This document shows positions 42,169 through 51,081 of a stretch of 64,000 nucleotides of DNA, piece by piece (the stretch's first letter is position 1; the number at the start of each line of letters is the position of its first letter). The translations under genes were made by a program, and so were the position numbers. This DNA is from a virus. The notes below the pieces were generated by a model. That model saw only the letters and a program-made list of their open reading frames with translations. It was not told where the DNA came from and ran no database searches. The stretch is taken from IMG/VR virus record IMGVR_UViG_3300008110_004617, positions 1-64,000 of that record, one strand, 5' to 3'.

Positions 42169-43523
42169 TAAATTCACAAAATCTCGTAAATAAAATTTGT
42201 GCTTGCATAAGCGGGGGCGGGCTTACAGCGTTACAAACTTGCCAAACAAACGGTGCCCTAACTATTCTAAGTAATCCTGTATCTAGCGTAGCAAGTTTTG
42301 CTAACTTGCCAAACGCAGTAACATACGCAGGAAGACTGATATATGTTAATGATGAAAACCGCTATTATCACGCGGTAGACGGATATTGGTTTAATAATCT
42401 CACTAGTGAAGTTTTTAACTATCGCCCAGACATTTATGCTTGGGGATATAATGCCACAGGTGGGCTTGGCGACGGAACCGTAGTCAACAGATCTTCTCCA
42501 GTATCAGTCGTTGGCGGCTTTACAGATTGGTGTAATGTAAGTGCCGGATACCTCCACGGTTTAGGTGTTCGTACTAATGGAACCGCTTGGGCATGGGGTG
42601 GTGGGTCATGCGGGCGTCTCGGTGATAACACATCGGTGAATAAATCTTCTCCAGTATCAGTTGTTGGCGGCTTTACAGACTGGTGTCAAGTGAGCGCTGG
42701 GAACGCTCATAGTCTAGGTGTTCGTACTAATGGAACTGCTTGGGCATGGGGTCCTGGGACATACGGTCGCCTCGGTGACAACAGCACAGTTTCCAGATCA
42801 TCTCCAGTATCAGTTGTTGGCGGCTTTACAGACTGGAGTCAAGTAAGCGCTGGGGGCAGTCACAGTCTAGGTATTCGACGAAATGGAACGACTTGGGCAT
42901 GGGGGAATGGGTCATGCGGGCGTCTCGGTGACGGAACAACAGTTGCTAAATCTTCTCCTGTGTCAGTCGTTGGTGGATTTACAGACTGGTGCCAAGTAAG
43001 CGCTGGGCGCGGCATATTGGGCACTCACAGTCTAGGTGTTCGTACTAATGGAACTGCATGGGCTTGGGGGGATGGAACATGCGGTCGCCTTGGTAATAAT
43101 ACAATAGTCAACAGATCTTCCCCAGTATCAGTCGTTGGCGGCTTTACCGACTGGTGTCAGGTTAGTGCCGGAGCAAATCATAGTCTAGGTGTTCGACAGA
43201 ACGGGACCGCTTGGGCTTGGGGAACTGCATTCTGCGGCGTTCTTGGCGACAACACGATAGTTTCAAAATCTTCTCCAGTGTCAGTCGTCGGCGGGTTCAC
43301 GGACTGGTGTCAAGTAAGCGCAGGCGAAACTCATAATCTAGGATTAAGAACTAATGGAACACTGTGGGCGTGGGGTTCTAACACCCAAGGTCGTCTAGGG
43401 GATAATACTATTACAGCTAAGTCTTCGCCAGTGTCAATCGTAGGTGGACTAACTGGCTGGTGTCAAATAAGCGCTAACCTTTGCTCTAGCATGGCTATTC
43501 GCCAATCACGGAAAGGATTTTAA
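42165..43523 (+). CDS. RCC1-type seven-bladed beta-propeller protein E
   Basis: A 452-aa paralogue, N-terminal ASFANLPNAVTYAGRLIYVNDENRYYHAVDGYW and seven blades. Four loops share a GxxG pattern with Cys (GGSC, NGSC, DGTC) or Tyr (PGTY). One blade has a three-residue insertion before HSLGV (SAGRGILGTHSLGV). It is joined directly to the following gene (stop then ATG without a gap). Confidence 0.82.
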   Translation: MINSQNLVNKICACISGGGLTALQTCQTNGALTILSNPVSSVASFANLPNAVTYAGRLIYVNDENRYYHAVDGYWFNNLTSEVFNYRPDIYAWGYNATGGLGDGTVVNRSSPVSVVGGFTDWCNVSAGYLHGLGVRTNGTAWAWGGGSCGRLGDNTSVNKSSPVSVVGGFTDWCQVSAGNAHSLGVRTNGTAWAWGPGTYGRLGDNSTVSRSSPVSVVGGFTDWSQVSAGGSHSLGIRRNGTTWAWGNGSCGRLGDGTTVAKSSPVSVVGGFTDWCQVSAGRGILGTHSLGVRTNGTAWAWGDGTCGRLGNNTIVNRSSPVSVVGGFTDWCQVSAGANHSLGVRQNGTAWAWGTAFCGVLGDNTIVSKSSPVSVVGGFTDWCQVSAGETHNLGLRTNGTLWAWGSNTQGRLGDNTITAKSSPVSIVGGLTGWCQISANLCSSMAIRQSRKGF

Positions 43524-44858
43524 ATGGCTACGCAAGATGACATAAACAACTTTACTTCTAGTAATTCTGTCGGATGCTTTTTAAAGCTAGCAGCACAAAC
43601 ATACGTTGATACTACGAATAGAAGTATTTCTGTTGCGACCGTAGACGATCTTCCGGACTTAAGCGGTAATACTATTATACCAGGAACTATATTTTACGTT
43701 GAAAGTTTGGGTGTTCCAGTAATTGCGCAAGTCGGGTGCTGGAGCGGATTGGATAACCGTCAGTTAAGAAGCGATTTTAATACGAATTTAATTTACGCGT
43801 GGGGGTTTCCTACTTCAGGACGCCTAGGTGATAATACTACTGTGTCTAAATCTTCTCCAGTGTTAGTCGCTGGAGGGTTTAATGACTGGCAAGCAGTAAG
43901 CGGCACTGGCTCGCATGCCTTAGGCATACGTTCTAATGGAATCGCTTGGGCTTGGGGTGCTGGTACTTCTGGAGAACTTGGTGATAATACAACAGTTGAT
44001 AAATCTTCTCCAGTGTCAGTCGTTGGTGGCTTTACAGACTGGTGTCAAGTAAGCGGTGGTGGTGTTCACAGTTTGGGTATTCGTACTAATGGAACTGCAT
44101 GGGGTTGGGGCGCAAACACTTTTGGCAATATTGGTGATAACACCGGTGGTGGTAAATCTTCTCCTGTGTCAGTCGTAGGTGGCTTTACAGACTGGTGTCA
44201 AGTGAGCGCTGGGAACGCTCACAGTCTAGGTGTTCGTACTAATGGAACTGCATGGGGTTGGGGATGTAATACTGGCGGTGGACAACTTGGCGACAACACG
44301 ACAGCGACTAAATCATCACCAGTATCGGTTGTTGGCGGCTTTACAGACTGGTGCCAAGTAAGTGCGTCGGTGCACAGTCTAGGTGTTCGCCAAAATGGCA
44401 CCGCCTGGGCTTGGGGGGATGGAGCATGCGGGCGTCTTGGTGATTACACTACAGTTGCTAAATCTTCTCCAGTGTTAGTCGTCGGCGGGTTCACGGACTG
44501 GTGTCAAGTAAGCGCAGCAAGATGCCATAGTCTAGGTGTTCGACAGAACGGGACCGCTTGGGCTTGGGGTCTTGGAACTGACGGCCGTCTCGGTGACAAC
44601 ACTGTAGCTGCCAAATCTTCTCCAGTGTCAGTCGTCGGTGGCTTTACGAACTGGTGTCAGGTGGCTACAGGCTGCACCCACAGCATAGGTGTCCGACAGA
44701 ACGGAACTGTCTGGTCTTGGGGTGACAACACCTTTGGACAACTAGGTCACGGCACTTTGGTTGCTAGATCTTCTCCAGTGTCAGTTGCTGGTGGGTTAAC
44801 CGGCTGGAGTCAAGTTAGCGCAGGCATAGTGTTCAGCACAGCCGTAAGAGCAGTATAG
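43524..44858 (+). CDS. RCC1-type seven-bladed beta-propeller protein F
   Basis: A 444-aa paralogue closing the array; N-terminal TVDDLPDLSGNTIIPGTIFYVESLGVPVIAQVGCW, seven blades. Loop motifs: FPTS, AGTS, ANTF, CNTGG, DGAC, LGTD, DNTF. One loop is one residue longer (CNTGGGQLG), and one blade is shortened before HSLGV (SASVHSLGV). After it there are 131 nt without a gene, containing a late promoter octamer. Confidence 0.82.
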   Translation: MATQDDINNFTSSNSVGCFLKLAAQTYVDTTNRSISVATVDDLPDLSGNTIIPGTIFYVESLGVPVIAQVGCWSGLDNRQLRSDFNTNLIYAWGFPTSGRLGDNTTVSKSSPVLVAGGFNDWQAVSGTGSHALGIRSNGIAWAWGAGTSGELGDNTTVDKSSPVSVVGGFTDWCQVSGGGVHSLGIRTNGTAWGWGANTFGNIGDNTGGGKSSPVSVVGGFTDWCQVSAGNAHSLGVRTNGTAWGWGCNTGGGQLGDNTTATKSSPVSVVGGFTDWCQVSASVHSLGVRQNGTAWAWGDGACGRLGDYTTVAKSSPVLVVGGFTDWCQVSAARCHSLGVRQNGTAWAWGLGTDGRLGDNTVAAKSSPVSVVGGFTNWCQVATGCTHSIGVRQNGTVWSWGDNTFGQLGHGTLVARSSPVSVAGGLTGWSQVSAGIVFSTAVRAV

Positions 44859-44874
44859 CATCATAGTTTTTTTG

Positions 44875-44882
44875 TATAAATA
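44875..44882 (+). promoter_or_regulatory. T4-type late promoter octamer for the sugar cassette
   Basis: Exact TATAAATA 107 nt before the first gene of the cassette, in an AT-rich 131-nt gap. No intrinsic terminator was seen in this gap, although a T7 run (44868-44873 region) precedes the octamer. Confidence 0.65.
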
Positions 44883-44989
44883 GAGTAGAAGCTATTAAAC
44901 TCATAGCGTCGCAAAAAGATCTTATATAAAATTTTAGACTTTTTGAGTAATTTTAATATTACAAACTTTTAATATGAAAGGTGATTTAA

Positions 44990-45550
44990 ATGAAGATTAA
45001 TCTTGGCGCTGGTGGAACGAAGCTCGATGGTTTTGTAACTCTAGATTACGACCCGCTTGAAAATCCAGACTATATCGTAGATCTGGAAAAAGACACACTG
45101 CCATTCGAAGATAGCACAGTTGAAGTTGTTATCGCTCATCACATACTCGAACATCTTGGGCCTGGTTATTTCCATTGCCTTAAAGAAATCTATCGAGTCT
45201 GTAAGCATGGAGCGACGATAGACATTCGTGTTCCGCATCATCGGCACGACTACTTCTACGACGACCCAACACATCGTAGACCAATTACTGTTGGTGGTCT
45301 TCTTCTTTTTAGTAAGAAACATAATAAACTATGCAGGGAACAAGGCGCTGCGTCAAGCAGACTCGGTGATTACTTTAAAGTTGACTTTGAGATCCTAGAT
45401 TACAACTATATGCCATCTCAGCAATACCGAGATCAGTTTGTTGGTGAACCGAGAGATGTTGTTGAAAAGTATCTTCGCGAACACAATAACATTATTGAAG
45501 AACTCTGGGTGAATTTAGTGGTGATCAAAGATGAACACGGCGGAAAATAA
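44990..45550 (+). CDS. SAM-dependent methyltransferase (type 11-like)
   Basis: A 186-aa class I methyltransferase: INLGAGGTKLDGFVTLDYDP (SAM-binding motif I and the acidic ribose contact), LPFEDSTVEVVIAHHILEHL (motif II region) and CLKEIYRVCKHGATIDIRVPH. Family members modify sugars, lipids or small molecules. It opens the surface-modification cassette and overlaps the next gene by 20 nt. AAAGGTG upstream supports the start. Confidence 0.8.
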   Translation: MKINLGAGGTKLDGFVTLDYDPLENPDYIVDLEKDTLPFEDSTVEVVIAHHILEHLGPGYFHCLKEIYRVCKHGATIDIRVPHHRHDYFYDDPTHRRPITVGGLLLFSKKHNKLCREQGAASSRLGDYFKVDFEILDYNYMPSQQYRDQFVGEPRDVVEKYLREHNNIIEELWVNLVVIKDEHGGK

Positions 45551-46880
45551 ATTTAAGATAGAAGATCTAAAACCCGTTGTAATGGATCTTCTATCTCACG
45601 AAAAACGCGAAATCGTATTTGATATTCTTAACATGTATTTTCAAAGAGCAGAGGGTATAGGGGACTTTGATGCTCTTGGATATCTGGCACTAAAAGCAGA
45701 ACACCGCGATTTGTATCTGAAATGTGCAGAAGCTGCATATACGAAGGCCGAAAGTCCTCAACAACTATACATCGCCAGATCAAACCTCTATAAAGCATAT
45801 AACGCAATGAATATGCCGGATGATGCTCTATTCTATATTAATCTAAATCTGATGATCACGCCGGATGACTTTGAGACTCAGACTCAAAAAGCGTTTAATA
45901 TCGCACTCAAGGGAGATAGAACGGCGTCAGAAAAGATACTGTTAGACTTACTTGAAAAACATCCAGAGAAGCGAGAGGACATGAGAAGTGCTCTGTCGGG
46001 TAAAACGCTTCGTGAAGGAAAACTTGCAGAGGGAGTCTTGTCGTTCCTTGGGACGTTTAAGCCAAAGAGTGGCAAGTTTGATGATGCTCTTAAGATGAAG
46101 CGGTGGACCGGAGCAATTCAACCAGGTAAGACTGTCTATATAGAGGGAGAGGGAGGTATAGGTGACGAGATCATCAACATTCGCTTTTTCAAATATCTTA
46201 AAGACTTAGGAATGAGACCAATACTCTACTCGTCGTGGTCTAAGTATCGCGAAGACACCGTGAATATGTTTCGTAGAAATGGGTTTGAAGTAATAACTGA
46301 GTACTATTCAATTGATCGGACACAACTATGGGCACCGATGATGAGTCTTCCAGGGTATCTCAATCTCGACGAATCTAAATTGTGGTATGGTTCGTATCTT
46401 AAACCTTTGAATGATCCAAAGAATAAAATCAATAGCACTAAGTTTAAAATTGGTATCAAGTGTTCAGGAAATCCATACTTTTCGCAAGATGAGTATCGTA
46501 AGATACCAATCGAAAAGATGTTAGAATACTTACCAGAGAACGCAGAGATCTATTACATCGACAAGCAGCCAATAAATAATCCTAGAGTAATAGATCTATC
46601 GTCAAGAATAGAAACTTGGGAAGATACACTCGACTTTATTGAACAGATGGACTGTATCGTAAGTTCGTGCACGAGCTTGGTTCATGCCGCTGGCGCTATC
46701 GGAAAAACATCTTTTGTTGTAGTTCCAATTGCGGAGTATTACATTTGGTCTACTTCCAGTAAGACGTCAAAGTCTCCTTGGTATGGAGATAACTTTCAAG
46801 TACACAAACAGACTAAAGTTCGAAGCTGGGACGAACCTCTGCAATGCGTAAATGAACAACTTTTGAAATTGATTGGATAA
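45531..46880 (+). CDS. TPR protein with GT9-like glycosyltransferase domain
   Basis: A 449-aa protein. Residues about 1-190 are helical repeats of TPR type (YIARSNLYKAYNAMNMPDDALFYINLNLMITPDDFE). The C-terminal half looks like a GT-B glycosyltransferase of the heptosyltransferase group: VYIEGEGGIGDEIINIRFFKYL, FKIGIKCSGNP, and SSCTSLVHAAGAIGKTSFVVVP, the family's nucleotide-sugar site. A protein-anchored or LPS glycosyltransferase is likely; substrate unknown. Confidence 0.7.
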   Translation: MNTAENKFKIEDLKPVVMDLLSHEKREIVFDILNMYFQRAEGIGDFDALGYLALKAEHRDLYLKCAEAAYTKAESPQQLYIARSNLYKAYNAMNMPDDALFYINLNLMITPDDFETQTQKAFNIALKGDRTASEKILLDLLEKHPEKREDMRSALSGKTLREGKLAEGVLSFLGTFKPKSGKFDDALKMKRWTGAIQPGKTVYIEGEGGIGDEIINIRFFKYLKDLGMRPILYSSWSKYREDTVNMFRRNGFEVITEYYSIDRTQLWAPMMSLPGYLNLDESKLWYGSYLKPLNDPKNKINSTKFKIGIKCSGNPYFSQDEYRKIPIEKMLEYLPENAEIYYIDKQPINNPRVIDLSSRIETWEDTLDFIEQMDCIVSSCTSLVHAAGAIGKTSFVVVPIAEYYIWSTSSKTSKSPWYGDNFQVHKQTKVRSWDEPLQCVNEQLLKLIG

Positions 46881-46882
46881 TT

Positions 46883-47659
46883 ATGAACAAAACATATCAC
46901 TTCATAACAGGTCTGCCTCGGTCGGGTTCAACTCTGTTATCATCTATACTTCGTCAGAACCCAAGGTTTCACGCTTCAATTACTGACCCACTGGCAAGTC
47001 TAGTTAAGGGAGTTATTGAACATAGTCAAGACGCTCCTGGAATGAAATCTGAAGTTCCTGTTGAACGCAGAAAGAACCTTGTGCGGCATTTATTCGAAGG
47101 TTACTACGAAGACGTCGATAGGCCAGTAGTATTCAATACAAATAGAGCATGGACATACCTAACAAATGTTACTCGTGATCTCTATCCAAAATCAAAATAC
47201 ATAGTTTGTGTAAGGGATTTGAATTGGGTAATAGACAGCTTTGAGTCTGCCCATCGCAGAAATCCATTCTCCACAAACACGGTGACTGGTGGCGTAGGAA
47301 GTTCAGTGTATCAACGAGTAGATAGTCTTATGAAGGAAGACGGGGTTGTAGGTTTTCCATACGTTGGAATTAAGCAGGCTCTTACTGGTCATGATCAGCC
47401 ACTTCTGTTCTTATTAGAATACGACTTGTTGTGCAAGCAGCCAAAAGAAATGATGAAAGCTCTTTACAACTTCATAGAAGAACCTTATTTTGAACATGAT
47501 TTTAATAATGTAGAAGCTTCTTGGGATGAGTACGACGCAGAGATTGGTATTAAACTTCACGACGTTCGTAAGAAAGTTGAATTCCGCGAAAGAAAGTTTA
47601 TACTTCCACCAGATATCCTTAATAAGCACGCAAATATGGAATTTTGGCGACAACTATGA
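46883..47659 (+). CDS. Sulfotransferase
   Basis: A 258-aa protein with the PAPS 5'-phosphosulfate loop GLPRSGSTLLSSIL at residues 10-23 and the 3'-phosphate region KYIVCVRDLNWVIDSFESAHRRNP. Enzymes of this family move sulfate from PAPS to sugar or other hydroxyl groups. Sulfotransferases occur in other marine T4-like phages. It ends in an ATGA overlap with the next methyltransferase. Confidence 0.82.
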   Translation: MNKTYHFITGLPRSGSTLLSSILRQNPRFHASITDPLASLVKGVIEHSQDAPGMKSEVPVERRKNLVRHLFEGYYEDVDRPVVFNTNRAWTYLTNVTRDLYPKSKYIVCVRDLNWVIDSFESAHRRNPFSTNTVTGGVGSSVYQRVDSLMKEDGVVGFPYVGIKQALTGHDQPLLFLLEYDLLCKQPKEMMKALYNFIEEPYFEHDFNNVEASWDEYDAEIGIKLHDVRKKVEFRERKFILPPDILNKHANMEFWRQL

Positions 47660-48282
47660 CTATAATAAAAAGAGAAGATGGTTTATATTGGCCAGAAATC
47701 GATGTCGATTCTTGCTATACATGGACTAATGTTGAATTATACACCGTAGATTCAATAGTAGGATCTCTTAAGAATAAGCGCACAATAATTCACGCGGGTG
47801 GAAACGTTGGAGCATACACTTTAAAATTTGCCGAAGCATTCGAGACAGTTTATGTGTTTGAACCGGATGTTACAAACTTCAAGTGTCTATGCATGAATAC
47901 TGCAGATCATGAAAACGTATTTCAGTTTAGAGCAGCACTAGGTAGTAAGGCATCGCAAGTTTCTATCACTAATGACACTCCAGAAAATTGCGGTACGTTT
48001 CGTGTAAAGGAAGATGGAAACATTCCTGTAATAACGATAGACAGTCTTGGATTGACAGACATAGATTGTATACATTTAGATGTTGAAGGTTACGAAATGA
48101 ATGCATTACTCGGAGCAGAGAACACTATAAAACTGCATCGTCCATTAATTGTAGTAGAATGGCTGGATCACGGTAAAAATTATGGTTGGGATAAAAAAGA
48201 TATTATGAACTTTCTGCTTGATATGGGATATAATCAAATGAAACAAATCGGTTCTGATATGATGTTTAAAAATGAAAATTGA
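47656..48282 (+). CDS. FkbM-family methyltransferase
   Basis: A 208-aa class I methyltransferase: TIIHAGGNVGAYTLKFAEAFETVYVFEPDVTNFKCL and the C-terminal CIHLDVEGYEMNALLGAENTI are typical of FkbM O-methyltransferases of sugars. The start at 47656 is chosen by the ATGA overlap with the sulfotransferase; an upstream in-frame TTG (47644) is less likely. Confidence 0.85.
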   Translation: MTIIKREDGLYWPEIDVDSCYTWTNVELYTVDSIVGSLKNKRTIIHAGGNVGAYTLKFAEAFETVYVFEPDVTNFKCLCMNTADHENVFQFRAALGSKASQVSITNDTPENCGTFRVKEDGNIPVITIDSLGLTDIDCIHLDVEGYEMNALLGAENTIKLHRPLIVVEWLDHGKNYGWDKKDIMNFLLDMGYNQMKQIGSDMMFKNEN

Positions 48283-49054
48283 TATATTTTTACGAACTTG
48301 CGACGTCACAAACGTTCATACTGATTGGCGAGTTAGATACCACGGAATTGAAAAATCAGATCTTATTGTAGGATGTGTATCATCTTTAGTAAACGCAATA
48401 AATAATACTAAAGGAATGGATATTAATCTGACGGTTCTCGACGATCATTCTTCAGAAGATACGGTTCAAAGAATCAAAGAGATCATTCAGAAAGTAGAAA
48501 ATTCTAAACTAATACAACTCGATCAAAGTGGATACAATCATTCTGCTCATCAGCAGTGGATCCTTTGTAGGGATAGCAATTCGGACTTAGTGTATTCTGT
48601 TGAAGACGACTATCTTCACTGCCCCTCGGCAATACAGGAAATGGTTGACTCGTTTTATATGTTTTGCGATAGATTGAAACGAGAAGACATAGTGATATAT
48701 CCATTCGACGAGCCGTCTGAATACGATCCTCCTGCTAGAACAGACTTCATAGTCCATGGCTCTGCTCGTCACTGGAGAACTGGAATATTTACAACAAACG
48801 TCATGATGACTACTCCAAAAATGTTTCGTGACAACTGGGAACTTTTCGAGGTTCTTGCTCTTAAGTATAACGGTGACTATCTTAATCCGAGAACGGAACA
48901 CTACGAAGAGTCAAATACGATCTGGAAGATATGGCAGAGCAACAAAGCGATTAGATTCAATCCGATCCCAAGTCTTGCATTACATATGCAATTTGAGCAA
49001 CAGAAAGATCCTTTTATAGAATGGCAACAATGGTGGAAAGATTACGCAAAATGA
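48272..49054 (+). CDS. GT-A glycosyltransferase, copy 1
   Basis: A 260-aa GT2-like protein. NLTVLDDHSSEDTVQRIKEII is the nucleotide-binding start and DLVYSVEDDYLHCPSAIQEM carries the acidic DD site. FNPIPSLALHMQFEQQKDPFIEWQQWW at the end recurs in its paralogue at 51466 (CPFESIALHMQGEYERDPYVDWKLLW). Overlaps both neighbours. Donor and acceptor unknown. Confidence 0.75.
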   Translation: MKIDIFLRTCDVTNVHTDWRVRYHGIEKSDLIVGCVSSLVNAINNTKGMDINLTVLDDHSSEDTVQRIKEIIQKVENSKLIQLDQSGYNHSAHQQWILCRDSNSDLVYSVEDDYLHCPSAIQEMVDSFYMFCDRLKREDIVIYPFDEPSEYDPPARTDFIVHGSARHWRTGIFTTNVMMTTPKMFRDNWELFEVLALKYNGDYLNPRTEHYEESNTIWKIWQSNKAIRFNPIPSLALHMQFEQQKDPFIEWQQWWKDYAK

Positions 49055-49845
49055 ACACTACATTTATTATTAACGGCGGTGCAGGAAGAGTAATTGCAGC
49101 GATACCTGCATTAGAAAAATTTCATAGACTAAATCCAAAGAATGATTTTAGAGTAATCGTTCACGGGTGGCAAGACTTATATTGGAGCCATCCTATTCTT
49201 CAACCAAGAACGATAGGAATTCATCAAAAGAATATCTTTGAAGAGTACGTAAAGAATTATGAGCGTACATCTGTTCAGAGAATTGTTGAAGAGTTTAAGC
49301 AGATACATAAGAAGAATAAAGTAGTGGTATTTCAGCCTTATGGAAGTACTATGACGATTTCAAACAATAGACCATACGATATTTCAAACAGAAGTTTAGA
49401 TGTCGATGACTACTTAAAGATCGGAAAGTTTTTAAACGATAAAGACTGTCTAATCTTCTTCTTTGGTAACAGAGAACTCAAACATCCTGGAGATAACTTT
49501 AGCGCGGATCTAACTAACTTTAATCCTGAACTAAGAATGTACATGGCTCTAATAAGCGAGTGTGATTATTTCGTAGGATGCGATAGCGTAGGTCAACATA
49601 TGGCTAGAGCTTTTGATAAACCCGGATCTGTGTTTATGGGTAGTACGTTTGAAAAGAACGTAAGTTATCCTGACCATTTTAAATTCTTTAGAAAACAGGG
49701 ACAAGATCCAGTTTACAGTCCGATTCGCCTTGGTGGAGTAGAATCGGACTTCACGGACAGATTGAATGACGGAATCATGAATTTTTCTGCGAACGAAATT
49801 AACGAGTCCTGCCAAGTAATACTTAAAGACATATATGACGAATAA
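49051..49845 (+). CDS. GT9-like (heptosyltransferase-type) glycosyltransferase
   Basis: A 264-aa GT-B protein: FIINGGAGRVIAAIPALEKFHRLNPKNDFRVIVHG is the N-terminal Rossmann start of GT9 enzymes and MYMALISECDYFVGCDSVGQHMARAFDKPGSVFMGST the C-terminal donor site. GT9 includes ADP-heptose:LPS heptosyltransferases, notable because heptose-activation genes lie downstream. Start set by the ATGA overlap. Shorter than bacterial WaaC/WaaF (about 320-350 aa). Confidence 0.7.
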   Translation: MNTTFIINGGAGRVIAAIPALEKFHRLNPKNDFRVIVHGWQDLYWSHPILQPRTIGIHQKNIFEEYVKNYERTSVQRIVEEFKQIHKKNKVVVFQPYGSTMTISNNRPYDISNRSLDVDDYLKIGKFLNDKDCLIFFFGNRELKHPGDNFSADLTNFNPELRMYMALISECDYFVGCDSVGQHMARAFDKPGSVFMGSTFEKNVSYPDHFKFFRKQGQDPVYSPIRLGGVESDFTDRLNDGIMNFSANEINESCQVILKDIYDE

Positions 49846-49856
49846 TTGGAGAATCT

Positions 49857-50402
49857 ATGAGTAACACAAATTTTTCTGTAAATCGTTCTGTAATTAATTA
49901 TATCCACGCAAGAGACTACTTTCCGAAAGATGAAGTAGAACAACTTCGGCCTCTTGTGCAAGATGTGCATTGGGTAGATAAAAAGTTTGGTAAAGAGATG
50001 GAGCATTTCAATCTCATCTTCAACGACATCGATCTTGTAATCGGTAAGATGGTTGGCGACATAGTTGAGATAGATAGAGCAGCGTCAGGAACCCTTCGTA
50101 GAACAATACACGAAGTAATACACTTCGAAGATTTTGCAGACTTAAACGACTGGAGATTCGTCGTTTCACTCGAAGAAAATGAATTTAAGACATATATACA
50201 CAAAGATGGATATAAGAGTGTTCTTGATTTTATTAAAGATGAAGAGAGTCAAGATAAAGAACTCGACTATCTTAATAATGACGAATGGGAAGTAGAGACA
50301 TCAATAAAAATGAAACCAAACGATGTCTTATTCTATCGCCCATGGATCTTTCATTCATTTCAAGACGGCATACTTCACTACTACAAATTAAAAGTATTGT
50401 AA
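49857..50402 (+). CDS. Uncharacterised protein, possibly a 2OG-Fe(II) oxygenase-like fold
   Basis: A 181-aa protein. EVETSIKMKPNDVLFYRPWIFHSFQDGILHYYKLKVL looks like the last strands of a double-stranded beta-helix with the distal His, as in 2OG-Fe(II) oxygenases or cupins. The expected HxD motif is not clear. AATTGGAG upstream supports the start. Confidence 0.5.
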   Translation: MSNTNFSVNRSVINYIHARDYFPKDEVEQLRPLVQDVHWVDKKFGKEMEHFNLIFNDIDLVIGKMVGDIVEIDRAASGTLRRTIHEVIHFEDFADLNDWRFVVSLEENEFKTYIHKDGYKSVLDFIKDEESQDKELDYLNNDEWEVETSIKMKPNDVLFYRPWIFHSFQDGILHYYKLKVL

Positions 50403-50409
50403 GTGCATA

Positions 50410-51081
50410 ATGTCTATTAACGTTTATGTGGTTACTTCAACTATAGTTACAGGAATTGGCCACATAGATCCGCAGACTAGATTTTATGAAACTATCGAAA
50501 CAATTAAGAGTATAAGAAAACAAGACAAAGATTCATATGTTATATTAATAGATAACTCTTTGTCTAAGTTGCCGGATGCTGAAGAGAATTTAATATCGAG
50601 TATGGCTGACTATTACCTATACGTCGGAGATAGAAAGCAATGTATAGAATTCAACAAGAACGGAGTTCGTTCTGCCGGCGAAGCGTTTATTCTTTTAGTA
50701 TCCTTTGATGTTATTCGTAACGAAATTAGAAACGAAGTAAATAGAATATTCAAGGTGTCCGGAAGATACAGACTTACAGAAAGTTTTGATCCGTTAGAGT
50801 ACGACTCATTCAAAGGAAAATACTGTTTTAAGTCAAGAGAAGAAAACATGAGACACGATGAAACCGCGTGTTTCTTACATACACGCCTTTGGTCCTTTTG
50901 TTACACTTTATTAGATGACGCTAATGACTTATTAAGAAAGTCTCTTAAGACGATTTTTGAAAAAAATGTTAACATAGAAGAAGCCATGTTCGTTAACATA
51001 AATAAAAACTTGATAGCAGAAAAAGATATATTGCATTGTGAAGGTATGCTTGCTATGTGGAATGAAAAGGTATCAGAATGA
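50410..51081 (+). CDS. Glycosyltransferase-like protein
   Basis: A 223-aa protein. FYETIETIKSIRKQDKDSYVILIDNS resembles the start of GT-A/GT2 enzymes and VNRIFKVSGRYRLTESFDPLEYDSF a later conserved block of galactosyl/WavE-like transferases. No clean DxD motif. ATGA overlap with the adenylyltransferase gene. Confidence 0.55.
   Translation: MSINVYVVTSTIVTGIGHIDPQTRFYETIETIKSIRKQDKDSYVILIDNSLSKLPDAEENLISSMADYYLYVGDRKQCIEFNKNGVRSAGEAFILLVSFDVIRNEIRNEVNRIFKVSGRYRLTESFDPLEYDSFKGKYCFKSREENMRHDETACFLHTRLWSFCYTLLDDANDLLRKSLKTIFEKNVNIEEAMFVNINKNLIAEKDILHCEGMLAMWNEKVSE

Larger units (their letters stand above)
36363..44850 (+). repeat. Array of 42 RCC1 blade repeats (about 156 nt each) in six genes
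   Basis: Blade units of about 52 codons repeat seven times in each of six genes. Framework segments such as GACTGGTGTCAGGTTAGTGC recur almost unchanged, while short loop segments differ. A 36-nt segment is identical at 36612-36647, 37071-37106, 39918-39953 and 43149-43184, in three different genes. Confidence 0.85.

Noticed and set aside
36363-44850. Regular repeats that could be mistaken for a CRISPR-like array
   Set aside because: Units are about 156 nt, coding, in frame and translate to RCC1 blades; no short repeats with unique spacers.
36105-44858. Diversity-generating retroelement acting on the propeller loops
   Set aside because: No reverse transcriptase gene or template repeat is visible in the window, and variable sites are not limited to adenine changes. 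It could still lie elsewhere in the genome.
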